A DNA stretch of 64,000 nt from Notolepis coatsorum (lineage: Eukaryota > Chordata > Actinopteri > Aulopiformes > Paralepididae): the NCBI GenBank assembly GCA_963971535.1, contig OZ020598.1:88426985-88490984 (forward strand), in the 5' to 3' direction. Of this stretch, positions 1 to 9,814 are shown one piece after another. Below the pieces are notes generated by a model. The model was not told the origin of the DNA, did no database searches, and was given only the letters and a program-made list of their open reading frames with translations. Within the stretch, counting starts at the first letter, position 1; each line of letters opens with the position of its first letter. The translations under genes were made by a program, and so were the position numbers.

Positions 1-534
1 GCTTGTGTTGCTACACGGACACATTTGTATGTTGCACCACTGTACTTCCTGGCTTACAGACATGTAAACAAGCACCCACGTCTCTCATTATATGTGAACT
101 AAAGAGTACAAGGTTTACACAACAGCCCCCACCTGCTGTTTTATTGTATTTGTACCTGTACTATCCGCTGTCAGCTGTTTATCTCTCTTTGTGAGCTTGA
201 TTAAATAGCGTTAGCTCACGTTAGCTCTGCGGCTAATTTTAGCTCACCCTGATCTAAATCAATGGCTGGGTTCTAAAGCATTCAAGTAGTTTTCACTGCA
301 CATAGAAGTAGCCAAACAGCGGGAGCATTTCGGGAGCATATTACCAAAACCCAGGCAATTTCGAGCCCTTAAGGAATCAAATAGAGTCTGCCATGGCTAC
401 ATGCTAACGTAACGTTATTGCGCAACTGTAGGCAGCGATAAGGGAATCGAAAGTCACAGGAGCCACACGGTTCCAGGCATCGGCCAATTAGGAACCGGTT
501 CCCAATGGGAACCGGTTTTCGATTCCCATCCCTA
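1..534. mobile_element. hAT-type element, right part (left end outside window)
   Basis: The stretch ends in GATTCCCATCCCTA, the usual right terminus of hAT-type MITEs, preceded by a palindromic GGAACCGGTT-rich subterminal region (490-520). The bases after it, CTCACAGA (535-542), continue a second repeat whose uninterrupted paralog lies at 15331-15345, so the breakpoint is clear and CTCACAGA is the inferred 8-bp target duplication. The left end lies before base 1. No coding potential was recognised. Confidence 0.6.
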
Positions 535-912
535 CTCACAGACAGTGGGTCCAGTCACGCCGCGGGACAGATTCTTGTGTATTTAAAAGTACTGCCAATG
601 TAGCCTTCAGGTGATCGCCATGGATAGAATCAGACATGCTTTGTTTACGCTTCTAGGCTACTGGCGCATGCCTGTGATGTAAGCAGTACGCGCGACGAGA
701 GCCTTGACAACCCTTTCGTCATCGTTTTATGCGGTTTGACAGTTTAGATGAGAGCGCAAAGGTTTATCGTTTCTAGGAATTCCACCCTGGAAGGTAGTCT
801 CACTTTTTTGCGGTTTCACCCCGTAAAAACGCTGTTTCCGTATAAACGAAAGGCACATCCGAAAAAATATTTTTGCGGATTCACCTGCTAGCGTTTCCGT
901 CTAAACAGGGCC
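535..912. mobile_element. PIF/Harbinger-like (Tourist-like) MITE, right half
   Basis: This is the 3' part of the MITE that is complete at 15085-15805. The two copies run in parallel from GACAGTGGGTCC to the terminus GTCTAAACAGGGCC, followed here by TAA. It lacks the TTAA-flanked 74-bp insert found in the other copy: TTAA at 583-586 is the empty site. The left part is cut off by the hAT element at 1-534. Confidence 0.7.
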
Positions 913-998
913 TAAAGTACCGGAAAAAATACTGTTGGGTACCGGTATCGATTCACAGGTACCGGTACCGTATCGGTTCAAATGTGAAAGGTACCCAT
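913..998. mobile_element. Right-end fragment of a CGGTACC-rich hAT-type element
   Basis: The segment is dense in GGTACCGGTA and TATCGGTTC motifs and breaks off at 998, where the next element inserted. Its terminus CATCCCTA resumes at 3008-3015, behind that element's right target duplication. Only the last 85 bp or so of the element are present. Confidence 0.5.
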
Positions 999-1381
999 TA
1001 GGGATGTCCGATATTATCGGCCTACCGATATTATCGGCCGATATCGACATTAAAATGTGATATCGGAAAATATCGGAATCGGTTTTCAAAAAAAAAAAGA
1101 TAAAAATATATATATATTTCTATAACCTTTATTTACCCAGGCAAGCAAGTAAGAACAAATTCTGATTTTATTTATTGTCAAAAATATGCATAATGTTGTG
1201 TTAATTCCACAACAAGAGATATGTAATGTTAATTACCTGAAATTATTCCATTTTGTGGGGGGGGGGGGGACCCTGCATTAGGGATGCACCGATATGAAAA
1301 TTGGCCGCCGATACCGATTGTTCAACTAACACTATCGGCCGATACCGATACCGATACCGATATTTGTATATTTGTATATAA

Positions 1382-1413
<32 letters not shown>

Positions 1414-1814
1414 TTATTTTTTTAATGAAACTACTGTATATTTGTATGTGTATGTTTGTATTTGTAGGCCTCTTTACTTACTTAAAAAAAGGAAACATCA
1501 AGAAATATGTTTATGGTATCACTATCTCTCTCCCAGTATCGTCTTGCGGCCTGCAGAGGGATACTATTTTCTCAACCAGAGCTTTCAACCAATGAAATGG
1601 AACCATTCTTGCGGCCTGCAGCGGGATACTATTCTCTCAACCAGAGCTTTCAACCAATGCAATGGAACCATTTTGATTGACAGTCGATTCGGCCAATTAC
1701 GCCACACCGCTAGCACCCACCTCCCGCTTGCCGACCAATCGGCAAGCGTTTATACATTTTTCTACTTCCGGGCATGCCGCCATTGTTCTGTTTGCGAGAG
1801 CAGAACACACTTAA

Positions 1815-2560
1815 CGTAGCTACGTTAGCTGCCCGGCCCGCCGACCGGCGCTCCACGCATGACCAAATGAGACATAATGATTTTACTGCAACAAATGTTA
1901 TAATAAAACAAAGCCATTCTATACATTTGTCTGGTTGAAAACTTTATTAACAGATTGCAGAATGTGTAGTTGGGTACGGAATGAGCAACGGAATGGAACC
2001 GAGCTATGAACGGACTAACGGAGTAATGCCTTGTTTACTGCTATGTTCGGGTAAATAATATGCTTGTTATTGAACGTGTAACACTTCATTTTAACAGCAG
2101 ATACTTTCTTAAATGCCATCTTCCCGAGAGAGGGTGTTGACGGGGAGTTGTGTTATTAATAGCATTGAACAGCTAACCGAAAGCTAGCGTTAACTATTGT
2201 TAAAGGTTTAGCCATAACGTTACCTTGGCTAAAGTTGGGGGTATTCATAATGCAGCAATAATGACTGCAGACCTGCAAGCAAAGTACAGCAAGTTGACAA
2301 AGGAGTATTCCAACGCAAATCACATTTTCACCAGTAACGTTAGTCTTGCATCTAATAGCTAATAACGTAGCTACGTTAGCTGCCCGGCCCGCCGACCGGC
2401 GCTCCACGCATGACCAAATGAGACATAATGATTTTACTGCAACAAATGTTATAATAAAACAAAGCCTTTCTATACATTTGTCTGGTTGAAAACTTTATTA
2501 ACAGATTGCAGAATGTGTAGTTGGGTACGGAATGAGCAACGGAATGGAGCTAATGAACGG
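1815..2560. repeat. Internal direct duplication within the MITE
   Basis: About 190 bp starting GTAGCTACGTTAGCTGCCCG at 1815 recur from 2366 with very few changes. The sister copy at 37053-38516 has this block once. The duplication therefore arose in this copy after the families diverged, and it brackets the gene-like exon. Confidence 0.75.
2261..2314 (+). pseudogene. ppp1r21: Captured first-exon fragment resembling ppp1r21 (degenerate copy)
   Basis: Eighteen codons from ATG read MTADLQAKYSKLTKEYSN. The sister MITE at 38083-38136 reads MAADLQAKYSKLAKEYSN. That resembles the N-terminus of PPP1R21 (KLRAQ motif-containing protein 1), which in vertebrates starts with a short coiled-coil stretch ending ...LAQEYSK before the KLRAQ motif. 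In this copy GT after codon 18 is GC, two residues differ, and the frame runs into element sequence, so it is a dead fragment carried by a MITE. The assignment rests on recalled similarity of 18 residues; another coiled-coil protein is possible. Confidence 0.5.
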
Positions 2561-3015
2561 ACTCGGAGTAATGCCTTGCTGCTATGGGTAATAATAATAT
2601 GCTGATGTTATTGTCCGTGTAACACTAACTATATAACGCTAATGCCACAAAACGAATGCCTTGTTAATCATAAGTAGTTACTTTGATGCAGTAGATTGTG
2701 TGTGGGGGACGGTGGGCGTTGTGCAGGTAGGTCTCGAGTGAACTTTTTTTTTTTTGCCTTTTGACGCTACACAAATTGATGGGTATTTATCGGCGACTGC
2801 TATCGGCACATTTGAGCTTATCGGCCGATAGGCCGATAGCAGTCAACAAGGCACTTATCGGCCGATACCGATACCCGACCGATATATCGGTGCACCCCTA
2901 CCCTGCATATATCGGTATCGGTTGATATCGGTATCGGAAATTAAGAGTTGGACAATATCGGTATATCGGTATCGGTAAAAAAGGCAATATCGAGCATCCC
3001 TAGTTCCCATCCCTA

Positions 3016-3459
3016 ATCACGATACCGGTTCTAAAACGATACCACGGCAAAAACCTAAAACATCAGGTAAGGTAATGAAATATAATATTAGATGCAGAAC
3101 ATGGAACATTTCTTTATACTGTTATTTTATATAGAACATATTTGGCGTTGTTGAAACTTAATAATAAATAATAGAATGATTATATTACAGCTGCTGAGCT
3201 ATAGGCATATAGTTAATCTCCATCTTGTTATTATGTGTATTGTATTGTGTTATCTCTCCACTACACACAGTGCTTGTGCCAGCACAGGAGATAAGAGTTT
3301 CCTTTTGAATAAAGTAGGCTACACACTGTTAGTGCTTATGCCAGCACAGGAGATAAGAGTTTCCTTTTGAATAAAGTAGGCTCAGGAATCAGGATTGTTA
3401 AAGCTAATTAGCCTAGTAGTCCATGTCAAAAAGAGCATAGCTGCTTAAAAGCATTGAAC

Positions 3460-3465
<6 letters not shown>
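3016..3465. repeat. Unclassified repeat with ~62-bp tandem duplication and an empty-site paralog
   Basis: A block with CAGCACAGGAGATAAGAG occurs twice with a period of about 62 bp (3270-3382). The following segment CAGGATTGTTAAAGCTAATT AGCC (3388-3412) is paralogous to the flanks of the MITE at 37053-38516 but uninterrupted, so it is a related empty site. No gene was seen. Confidence 0.6.
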
Positions 3466-3510
<45 letters not shown>

Positions 3511-3646
3511 TAAAGAGAAGATAAAGAGAGAGGCAGAGACAGAGTGAAAAAGATAAAGAGAGAGAGGCAGAGACAGAGTGAAAGAGAGAGAGAGAGAGCG
3601 ACAGGAGAGAGAGACAGAGAGTGACAGGAGAGACAGAGAGAGTGAC

Positions 3647-3680
<34 letters not shown>

Positions 3681-3682
3681 AT
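3466..3682. repeat. (GA)n microsatellite, imperfect
   Basis: Runs of GAGAGA are interrupted by GACAGA and AAGATAAAG. The Leu/Ser-rich ORF on the minus strand is only a translation of this repeat. Confidence 0.95.
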
Positions 3683-4394
3683 TATGGTCACAGACTGTGT
3701 TTGAAAGCTTGTTGCGCTGTGTGTTACTGCCTACTAAATAGCTTGAAGACGTATTGATGTGAAGACGTCTGTAGAGGAGAGTGTTTAGAGCTCAGCTCCT
3801 CCCATTCCTCATCCGCACTGTTGGAAAACAAAACGTATCTTGGCCCGGGCCAGGAGGCTCCAGGATTAGTTATAACTTGTTTTGGGACCAGCTTGGTTGA
3901 CATTAGCAGCTAACGTTACGTTAGTTTAGGTCAATGAACTGTCAGCTTGATATAATCTTTACTATAATCTTTGTGCTCCTATTTTAGTGGCAAATGCGAG
4001 AGAAACACGTGCACTGTCGAGTCCTGACTTCAGGCAGAATCATGAATAGACGATACGGAAAATGCTTCAGTCGACACTGTTGACACGCACTCGCACACTA
4101 GGCAAAGCTTGCTCTCTCTCTGGGGGCTTTCACACTAGCCATTCGGGGTCGAATCAGAGCACGATCGCACCAAAATAGGGTGTGATCGTCCCTGATGAGA
4201 ACGCTCCCCCCCCCCCGTCCCCGGGGACGCTGATTCGCTCCAAACCTGGACCGCTGGAATAGGTGGTTTCGGGGTGCGCGCCAGACAGTGTCCCCGGCGA
4301 CGAGGGAGCGGGGGGCGTGGTGTGCAAGCTTACTGTAACGCTTTCATGCTTGCTTGCATTTTGGGCAGATAAAAACATACAGCAACAAGTTCTG
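3683..4394. other. No gene recognised; possible MITE start at 4120
   Basis: The segment 3790-3925 is loosely paralogous to 38760-38880. From about 4120 a GGGGGCTTTCACACTAG start looks like a MITE terminus and is followed by GC-rich sequence, but I found no matching right end. Short ORFs here show no recognisable protein. Confidence 0.4.
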
Positions 4395-4600
4395 GACAAT
4401 ACCCACAAAAACTGGAACTGGTTCCCTTGTATCTATTGATGATGTGACTGTTGACAAATGCAGCAGGATGAATTCTGAAGTGTCCAGGTGATATTATCTG
4501 CTCATATTTAGCCAAATGCTTCAGAACTCATTGGATGGTGCTTCATAGTGCAGATGGACAATGACCCGAAGCATACTGTGAAAGCAACCAAGTCGTTTTT

Positions 4601-4769
4601 TGTGTCGAAGTATCCTTGAGCAAGACACTTACTTAACCCCTAATTGCTTGCATGGTTGCCTCCGCCGTCGATGTGTGAATGTGTGAGTGAATGGGTAAAA
4701 TCAAATGTGAGGAACAAATTGTAAAGCGCTTTGGATAAAAGCGCTGTATAAATGCAGCCATTTACCATT
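4601..4769 (+). mobile_element. SINE (family A) 3' part
   Basis: The segment from GTCGAAGTATCCTTGAGCAA to the tail AAATGCAGCCATTTACCATT matches the non-tRNA body of the SINE that is complete at 43313-43573. The tRNA-like head is missing. It sits inside the Tc1 relic and separates the KATKSF and SQSPDLNP parts. Confidence 0.8.
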
Positions 4770-5085
4770 AATGCAATGGCAGTCAATCACCTGACCTGAA
4801 TCCAGTTGAGCATGCATTTCACACTGAAGACAAAACTGAAGGGAAAATGCCCCAAGAACAAGTTGCAGTAGAGGCCTAGCAGAGCATCACTGGGGACGAA
4901 ACCCAGTGTCTGGTCATATCTATGGGCTCCAGACTTCAGGCTGGCATTGACTGCAAAGGAAATTGCAACCACGTATAAAAAATGACAATTTGATTTATGG
5001 ATTGTTAAGTTTGTCCAATTACTTTTGGTCCCTTAAAAAGGGGGGTGCACATGTAGAAATGTAGTTGCAATTCCTACACCTGATT

Positions 5086-5642
5086 TAGGGCTGGGCGATA
5101 TAACGATAACGATAAATATCGCGATATATTTTAATAATCGATATCGAATATCGAAATTTTAAAAAAAATCGAAAAATCGTTTTTTTTTTTTTACCTGCAA
5201 CAGGGCAGTTTTAAAACCAGAGACAGTGGACAGACTTGTCTTTCTTGCCTGCAACTTAAAGTAATGGCTTTGCTTGTCCAAATGACAATACTGACCAAAT
5301 TCAGATTTCTTTTTCTCTTGTCCATTTATTTTGTTTGCTTTCTAATTTAAAATACATTTTGAAACCGTCTGTACACAGTAGGCTATGTGTGCTAGCAGAA
5401 CTAGACTCCAGTCACGAGTCACAGTGCACATGTGCGGTGGTTTGTCCACCAAAAAAGCGCCAAAAGATCGAAAATAAACTAGCAGAGCCAGAACTGTTCA
5501 ACTCCTCTGGAGCCACAGCCAGCAGAGAAGCCGGTTTACTTTAGCTTTTAAACCAGCTGCAGCCTGAGAACTGGAGTGTGAGGGGATGTAACACTAAAGA
5601 TGGCGGCAATGACAAAGAATTGCTGCAAAATAAACATACATC

Positions 5643-5673
<31 letters not shown>

Positions 5674-5773
5674 TTATACTTATAACAATTCGATAATTAT
5701 CGATATCGAGAAATAAAATAAAATTATCATATCGTTATCGCGATATGATTTTTTTCCATATCGCCCAGCCCTA
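5086..5773. mobile_element. hAT-type MITE, GCGATATAACGATA family, copy 1
   Basis: Left end TAGGGCTGGGCGATATAACG, right end CCATATCGCCCAGCCCTA, perfect TSD ACCTGATT at 5078-5085 and 5774-5781. Both subtermini are strings of CGATA/TATCG. The interior is shared with copies at 16214-16880 and 45624-47700. A 69-residue ORF with PPKKRQKIENK is present in all three but breaks differently, so I do not treat it as a gene. It contains AAGATGGCGGC (5597-5607), a YY1-type motif. Confidence 0.9.
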
Positions 5774-5880
5774 ACCTGATTTGGATGTAAATACCCTCAC
5801 ATTAAAGCTGAAAGTCTGCACTTAAAGCACATCTTGATTGTTTCATTTCAAATCCATTCCACTGGTGTACAGAGCCAAAA

Positions 5881-6225
5881 TTGTGAAATTGGTCAAAAAT
5901 GTGTTATGTTTTTAAGTTTTCAGAGGAACGTTTTCAAACTTTATTATCTAAAGAAGTTAAGAGCGTTGTGTTCACTCATAGTTAAACTTAAAAGCCAGTC
6001 GACTTTGAGTAGTCTATTGTGATAGATCACATTCAGACTCAGTGATTTAGATTAACTTCACAACTGCAAATACACAGGCTTATGTGGTTCTTCGGTGCAA
6101 GGGTTCACGCTGACAGCAGAGGGCTCCAATAAGGCATTGATTAATAATAGACATGAAGACACACGCACAAAGAGTTTACACACACACAATCACACACACA
6201 ACATCACTCACTCACTCACTAAAAC
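5881..6225. other. No gene seen; sequence paralogous to 6690-6850
   Basis: TTGTGTTCACTCATAGTT and neighbouring bases recur at 6725-6745, suggesting two diverged copies of one repeat. CA- and ACTC-rich simple sequence closes the interval (6172-6220). Confidence 0.4.
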
Positions 6226-6690
6226 TAGGGCTGCACGATATGGACAAGATCTAATGCATTTTTAACAGATATCTCTTGCATTTCTGATACGATTCATGGT
6301 AGGGGAATGGTGTTTTGTGTCATTATTCTCATCTTCACTGTGATGATATGATTGTTGCAGTTTTCTCACATGTGGAGATCATAACCTGACGGCTGGCCAG
6401 GGCAGCTCTGCAGCATCACAACACTCCGTTTGGAAAGGTATAATAATAATAACTTTATTTGTATAGCAGCACCTTTCATACAAGAATTGCAGCTCAGCCT
6501 CAAAGTGCTTTACAGCACATTTAGGATAATTTAGGATTAGCATCCCAATGGGCCACTTTGTTTATAGTTTGATTCTATGGCATTAAATGACATATACAAC
6601 AACAAGCATGAAAACATAGCAGCAAGGTAAGGCAAATCACGTGACCAAATACCTCACCTTCATCACGACAAAGAACCATATGATGATTCC
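6226..6690. mobile_element. hAT-type left end and minus-strand LINE/SINE tail
   Basis: TAGGGCTGCACGATATGG at 6226 has the form of a hAT left terminus, but no matching right end was found. At 6439-6540 AATAATAATAACTTTATTTG followed by GTATAGCAGCACCTTTCATA is the reverse complement of a common teleost retroposon tail (compare 18985-19052). Confidence 0.55.
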
Positions 6691-6954
6691 AAACTTTATT
6701 TAAAGATTGCAGGTTAAAAAAGTGTTGTGTTCATTCATAGTTGAAGACCGTAAAAGAGGTTGAGTGCTGCTGCTAGATCACAGTCCCTCCCAAGAGATAT
6801 CGATTTACATTACAACTGAAAATATACGTGGCTGTCCGACATATTTAGAAATGGTATATGGTTCTCCTGTGATTTGGATATTGCACAACAAGGCCATATT
6901 GCCATTTTGATAAGAGTTCTGTTAATTGAGCAGGGCCGTGCCATCTCAAAACAC

Positions 6955-7145
6955 AAACACAAACACACACACACACACACACACACACTGGCAGCACAAA
7001 GAGCCCCTGTTGGCTGCCCCTGGGTATTGGAGTGTTTGGACTTGGTATAAATTGGAAGCCAGCTGGACAGAACGACACTGACTGCCTGTATTAGTGGAGG
7101 GAGCAGCCAGGGGGAGAAACCTCTTCACTTCAAAACACACACAAC

Positions 7146-7190
<45 letters not shown>

Positions 7191-7195
7191 GCCCA
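6955..7195. repeat. (CA)n microsatellites
   Basis: Two CA runs (about 6958-6989 and 7139-7190) are separated by unique sequence. ORFs here are CA translations. Confidence 0.95.
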
Positions 7196-7661
7196 CAAGT
7201 GTGCATATACACACAAACACACAGACACACAATAGCAGTGTGAACTATCCTGCAGAGAACTCTTTAAATTCTCACACACAAACTTTCAAATGTGGACCAA
7301 GAAACTACCTCACACAGAATCTGCACAACACAGACAGACAAACACACACCGCAACACACACACTAACACACTTTCTAATGTGGACCAACACATAACAAAC
7401 TGTTCTAATATACTGACGGGTGACAGGTGAAGTGTCTTAGTAAGGCGCTCCCAGAGCCGCTTCAATGCGCCTTGGCATAATATTCTAGTCTCTGGAAATA
7501 GAGAGATGGAACAAGATTCTTCCAAAACATATTCCCTCATTTGGTGTTTTGATGATGGTGGTGGAGAGAGCACTATCTAACATGTCGGACGAAAATGTCC
7601 CATAGGTGTTCAATTGGGTTGAGATCTGGCAACTGCGAAGGCCATAGCATATGATTCACAT

Positions 7662-8032
7662 TAGGGCTGGGCAATTAATCGGAAAAAAATTCATAGACCT
7701 GACCTATGCAATCTCATGTCTAAGTTATGATGGGTTTTTTTTTATTAAAAGAAAGGGAATTTTTCTTTTACTTTACTTTTTTAAATGATTACTATTCTGA
7801 CTTGCGTTATTTTGTATGTTACACAAGATACTTTTAAGTTTAAGTCAAGCACTTTCATATATGTTATGTTTAAGTTCAAGTCAAGCACTTTGATATATGT
7901 TATGTTGTCTGTTTAAGAAAGAGTGCAATAAATGATTTTATTGAAAAAATAAGAATCGTGTGAGAGAATCGTGATCTCAATTCTTAGAGAGAAAATCGTG
8001 ATTCACATTTTAGCAAGAAACGCCCAGCCCTA
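7662..8032. mobile_element. hAT-type MITE (TAGGGCTGGGCAATTAATCGG)
   Basis: Right end GAAACGCCCAGCCCTA; perfect TSD ATTCACAT at 7654-7661 and 8033-8040. The 371-bp element interrupts the Tc1 codons for NHMLWPSQ. It carries tandem AAGTTTAAGTCAAGCACTTT-type repeats at 7832-7895 and subterminal GAATCGTG motifs. Confidence 0.9.
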
Positions 8033-8055
8033 ATTCACATCATTTGCATACGATC

Positions 8056-8976
8056 AAACCATTCTCCACTTGCACAACCTGAAAGTAGTCACTTCCGGCT
8101 GACTTCCGGTTGCCAATGGTACTTCCTGTCCCATCCAAATACATTGGTTTTAGCTACTTTTCTCCCCTTATTTAAACAACTTTGTCGTCACAGAGAGGCA
8201 ATGAAACGTTTGTATTATTATAGTATAGAATGTATTTTATAAGCAAACGTTTGTCAGCAGGGTTTTTGGGCTGTATTTCATGTAAAAACGTTCACTGTTA
8301 GTTTACTTGCTCATGCTAATTAAGGCTAATACTGGCTAACAGAAGCTAGCGCAAGAAACAACGCCGCAAAGTATTGTTTATAGTGCATTTCTTGCCACCT
8401 TATAGCATTTGTACATTTGTATGACAGTCTATAATGCTCCCGTGAGGTTTTTCCGGACGTTTTGGTAATGATTTTAACTATAAAATCATATTTCTAAATG
8501 ACAGGAAGTTGATGAAAACTGGCCGGAATAGCTTTGAGCTAACGATCTTTGCCAATGCATTGCAAGAAACAACGCCGCAAAGTATTGTTTATAGTGCATT
8601 TCTTGCCACCTTATAGCATTTGTACATTTGTATGACAGTCTATAATGCTCCCGTGAGGTTTTTCCGGACGTTTTGGTAATGATTTTCACTATAAAATCAT
8701 ATTTCTAAATGACAGGAAGTTGATGAAAACTGTCCGGAATAGCTTTGAGCTAACTATCTTTGCCGATGCATTCCATTATAAACGTAACGTTAGTTGTTCA
8801 AAACATTACCCGTCTATATAATTTGTTCCTCAACGTTATATAGACGGGTAATGTTTTGTAAACTAACTGCAGCCTGCTACAGTTAGAAGCTAACGTTAGC
8901 CAGCAAGCTGCAGCTTGCTAGTTAGAAGCTAACGTTAGCCAGCAAGCTGCAGCCTGCTACAGTTAGAAGCTAACGT
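8056..8976. mobile_element. Unclassified insert in the Tc1 relic, with 211-bp tandem duplication and a perfect hairpin
   Basis: A 211-bp unit starting GCAAGAAACAACGCCGCAAAG is present twice in tandem (8351-8561 and 8562-8772). Downstream a perfect 20-bp inverted repeat (8801-8820 with 8837-8856, 16-base loop) precedes three copies of an AGAAGCTAACGTTAGCC block (8884-8980). No terminal repeats could be assigned. Confidence 0.6.
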
Positions 8977-9375
8977 TAGCCCTCTTGTCCTGTGGATGGG
9001 GGCGTGGTCATCCTGGAAGAGACCACTCCCATCAGGATAGAAGTGTTGAACTGAAACTGAAGCTCCTGCCATTCGTGGCCCAATAAAGAATAATGAGTTT
9101 ATGTTTAAGTTTATTTTTATTTTTTTTACCCAGGGACAGTGCACATTAATCAACATCTTCAGTTTCCACATCAATGTAAATGTGCCAGAGTTAGCTAATG
9201 AGCTAGTTTTCATCTGTAGTCCCTGCCTAACCGTCTTTATGGTGTGGGAGGAAACCGGAGTACCCAGAGGAAACCCACACGAACACAGGGAGAACATGCA
9301 AACTCCACACAGAAAGGCCCCCTGCTGGGGTTTGAACCCAGGACCTTCTTGCTGTGAGGCAGCAGTGCTAACCAC

Positions 9376-9701
9376 TAAGGCTGAGAACACTTAACTGCGT
9401 GAAATCGATAAGTGACATCACTTATCAATTTTTTGTGCACGTGTAATGTATAATAAAAAAAAAAAAAAAAATTGTACTTAAAACATCCCCATTTCATGTA
9501 AATTCTGTTGAATTGCAACTCTGCACTGTGCATTCAATATGCAGTGCACTCCTCCATCACATCCAGAGACCACCGACTATAAAATTAGAAGGATCACTGT
9601 GGTAGTTTTGAATGCGGAAATCTGTAACACTAAAGATGGTGGCAACGACAAAGAATTGCTGCAAAATAAACATAAATTTGTTGTTTAAATAATATTAAAG
9701 A

Positions 9702-9733
<32 letters not shown>

Positions 9734-9798
9734 TTATAGATATTTAATGATAATTTTGTCCCGCTTTATCGATTCTTCCAAATGGCGTCTCAGCCTTA
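9376..9798. mobile_element. hAT-type MITE (TAAGGCTGAGA termini)
   Basis: Left end TAAGGCTGAGAACAC, right end GCGTCTCAGCCTTA, perfect TSD CTAACCAC at 9368-9375 and 9799-9806. Although its termini differ, its interior GTAACACTAAAGATGG...CAAAGAATTGCTGC (9627-9665) is shared with the GCGATATAACGATA family at 5589-5630. A (TA)n run lies at 9704-9727. Confidence 0.88.
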
Positions 9799-9814
9799 CT
9801 AACCACTGTAGCAC

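Larger units (their letters stand above)
1279..2900. mobile_element. hAT-type MITE, gene-fragment-carrying family, copy 1
   Basis: Left end TAGGGATGCACCGATATG, right end ATATATCGGTGCACCCCTA, with perfect 8-bp TSDs CCCTGCAT at 1271-1278 and 2901-2908. Subterminal blocks carry repeated CGGCCGATA. The interior matches the copy at 37053-38516, including two near-identical 61-bp blocks around 1545-1670, a 31-bp piece of a LINE 3' tail (1934-1964 and 2484-2514) and a gene-like first exon (2261-2314). This copy has an extra internal duplication (see 1815-2560). It is non-autonomous; no transposase was seen. Confidence 0.88.
999..3002. mobile_element. hAT-type element (TAGGGATGTCCGATA...), host of a nested hAT
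   Basis: The left end is TAGGGATGTCCGATATTATC and the right end is AATATCGAGCATCCCTA. Flanks are GTACCCAT (991-998) and GTTCCCAT (3003-3010), a 7/8 matching 8-bp duplication. Subterminal regions are packed with ATATCGG/CCGATAT. Without the nested element at 1279-2900 it is about 380 bp, with a poly-G run at 1256-1269 and a short piece of a widespread fish repeat (CTTTATTTACCCAGGCAAG, about 1127-1145). Confidence 0.75.
4395..5880 (+). pseudogene. Tc1/mariner-like transposase relic, C-terminal part
   Basis: Reading across frames gives VQMDNDPKHTVKATKSF (about 4549-4598), the DDE second-Asp region of Tc1 transposases. After a SINE insertion come pieces matching SQSPDLNPxEHAF (4786-4815), KLKGKCPKNK and a C-terminal ISMGSRLQAGIDCKG (about 4917-4960), then stop. 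DLNPIEH carries the usual third catalytic residue. Frameshifts, a TAG and deletions of linking segments make it dead. The 3' flank (TTTGGTCCCTTAAAAAG, then CTGATTTGGATGTAAATACCC) is the familiar Tc1 3' region and is itself split by the hAT at 5086-5773. Confidence 0.8.
7420..9065 (-). pseudogene. Tc1/mariner-like transposase relic split by two insertions
   Basis: On the minus strand, FYPDGSGLFQDDHAPIHRTRG is encoded at about 9056-8986 (QDDHAP holds the second catalytic Asp). After an inserted block come WFDRMQMM..NHMLWPSQ, LPDLNPIEHLWDI (third catalytic position, about 7600-7640) and CSPPPSSKHQMREYVLEE (7510-7573). It is a different Tc1 lineage from the relic at 4395. A stop after the LWDI region, a hAT insertion (7662-8032) and a 0.9-kb insert (8056-8976) make it dead. 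Confidence 0.82.

Noticed and set aside
1442-1819. 125-129-residue ORFs shared by the two exon-carrying MITEs (1442, 37163)
   Set aside because: They include two near-identical 61-bp repeat blocks and MITE backbone and show no known domain; similarity reflects element copying.
5335-5544. ORF with PPKKRQKIENK conserved in three MITE copies (5335, 16453, 47239)
   Set aside because: The conservation is explained by recent common descent of the MITE. Ends differ, one copy is frameshifted at its end, and no domain was recognised.
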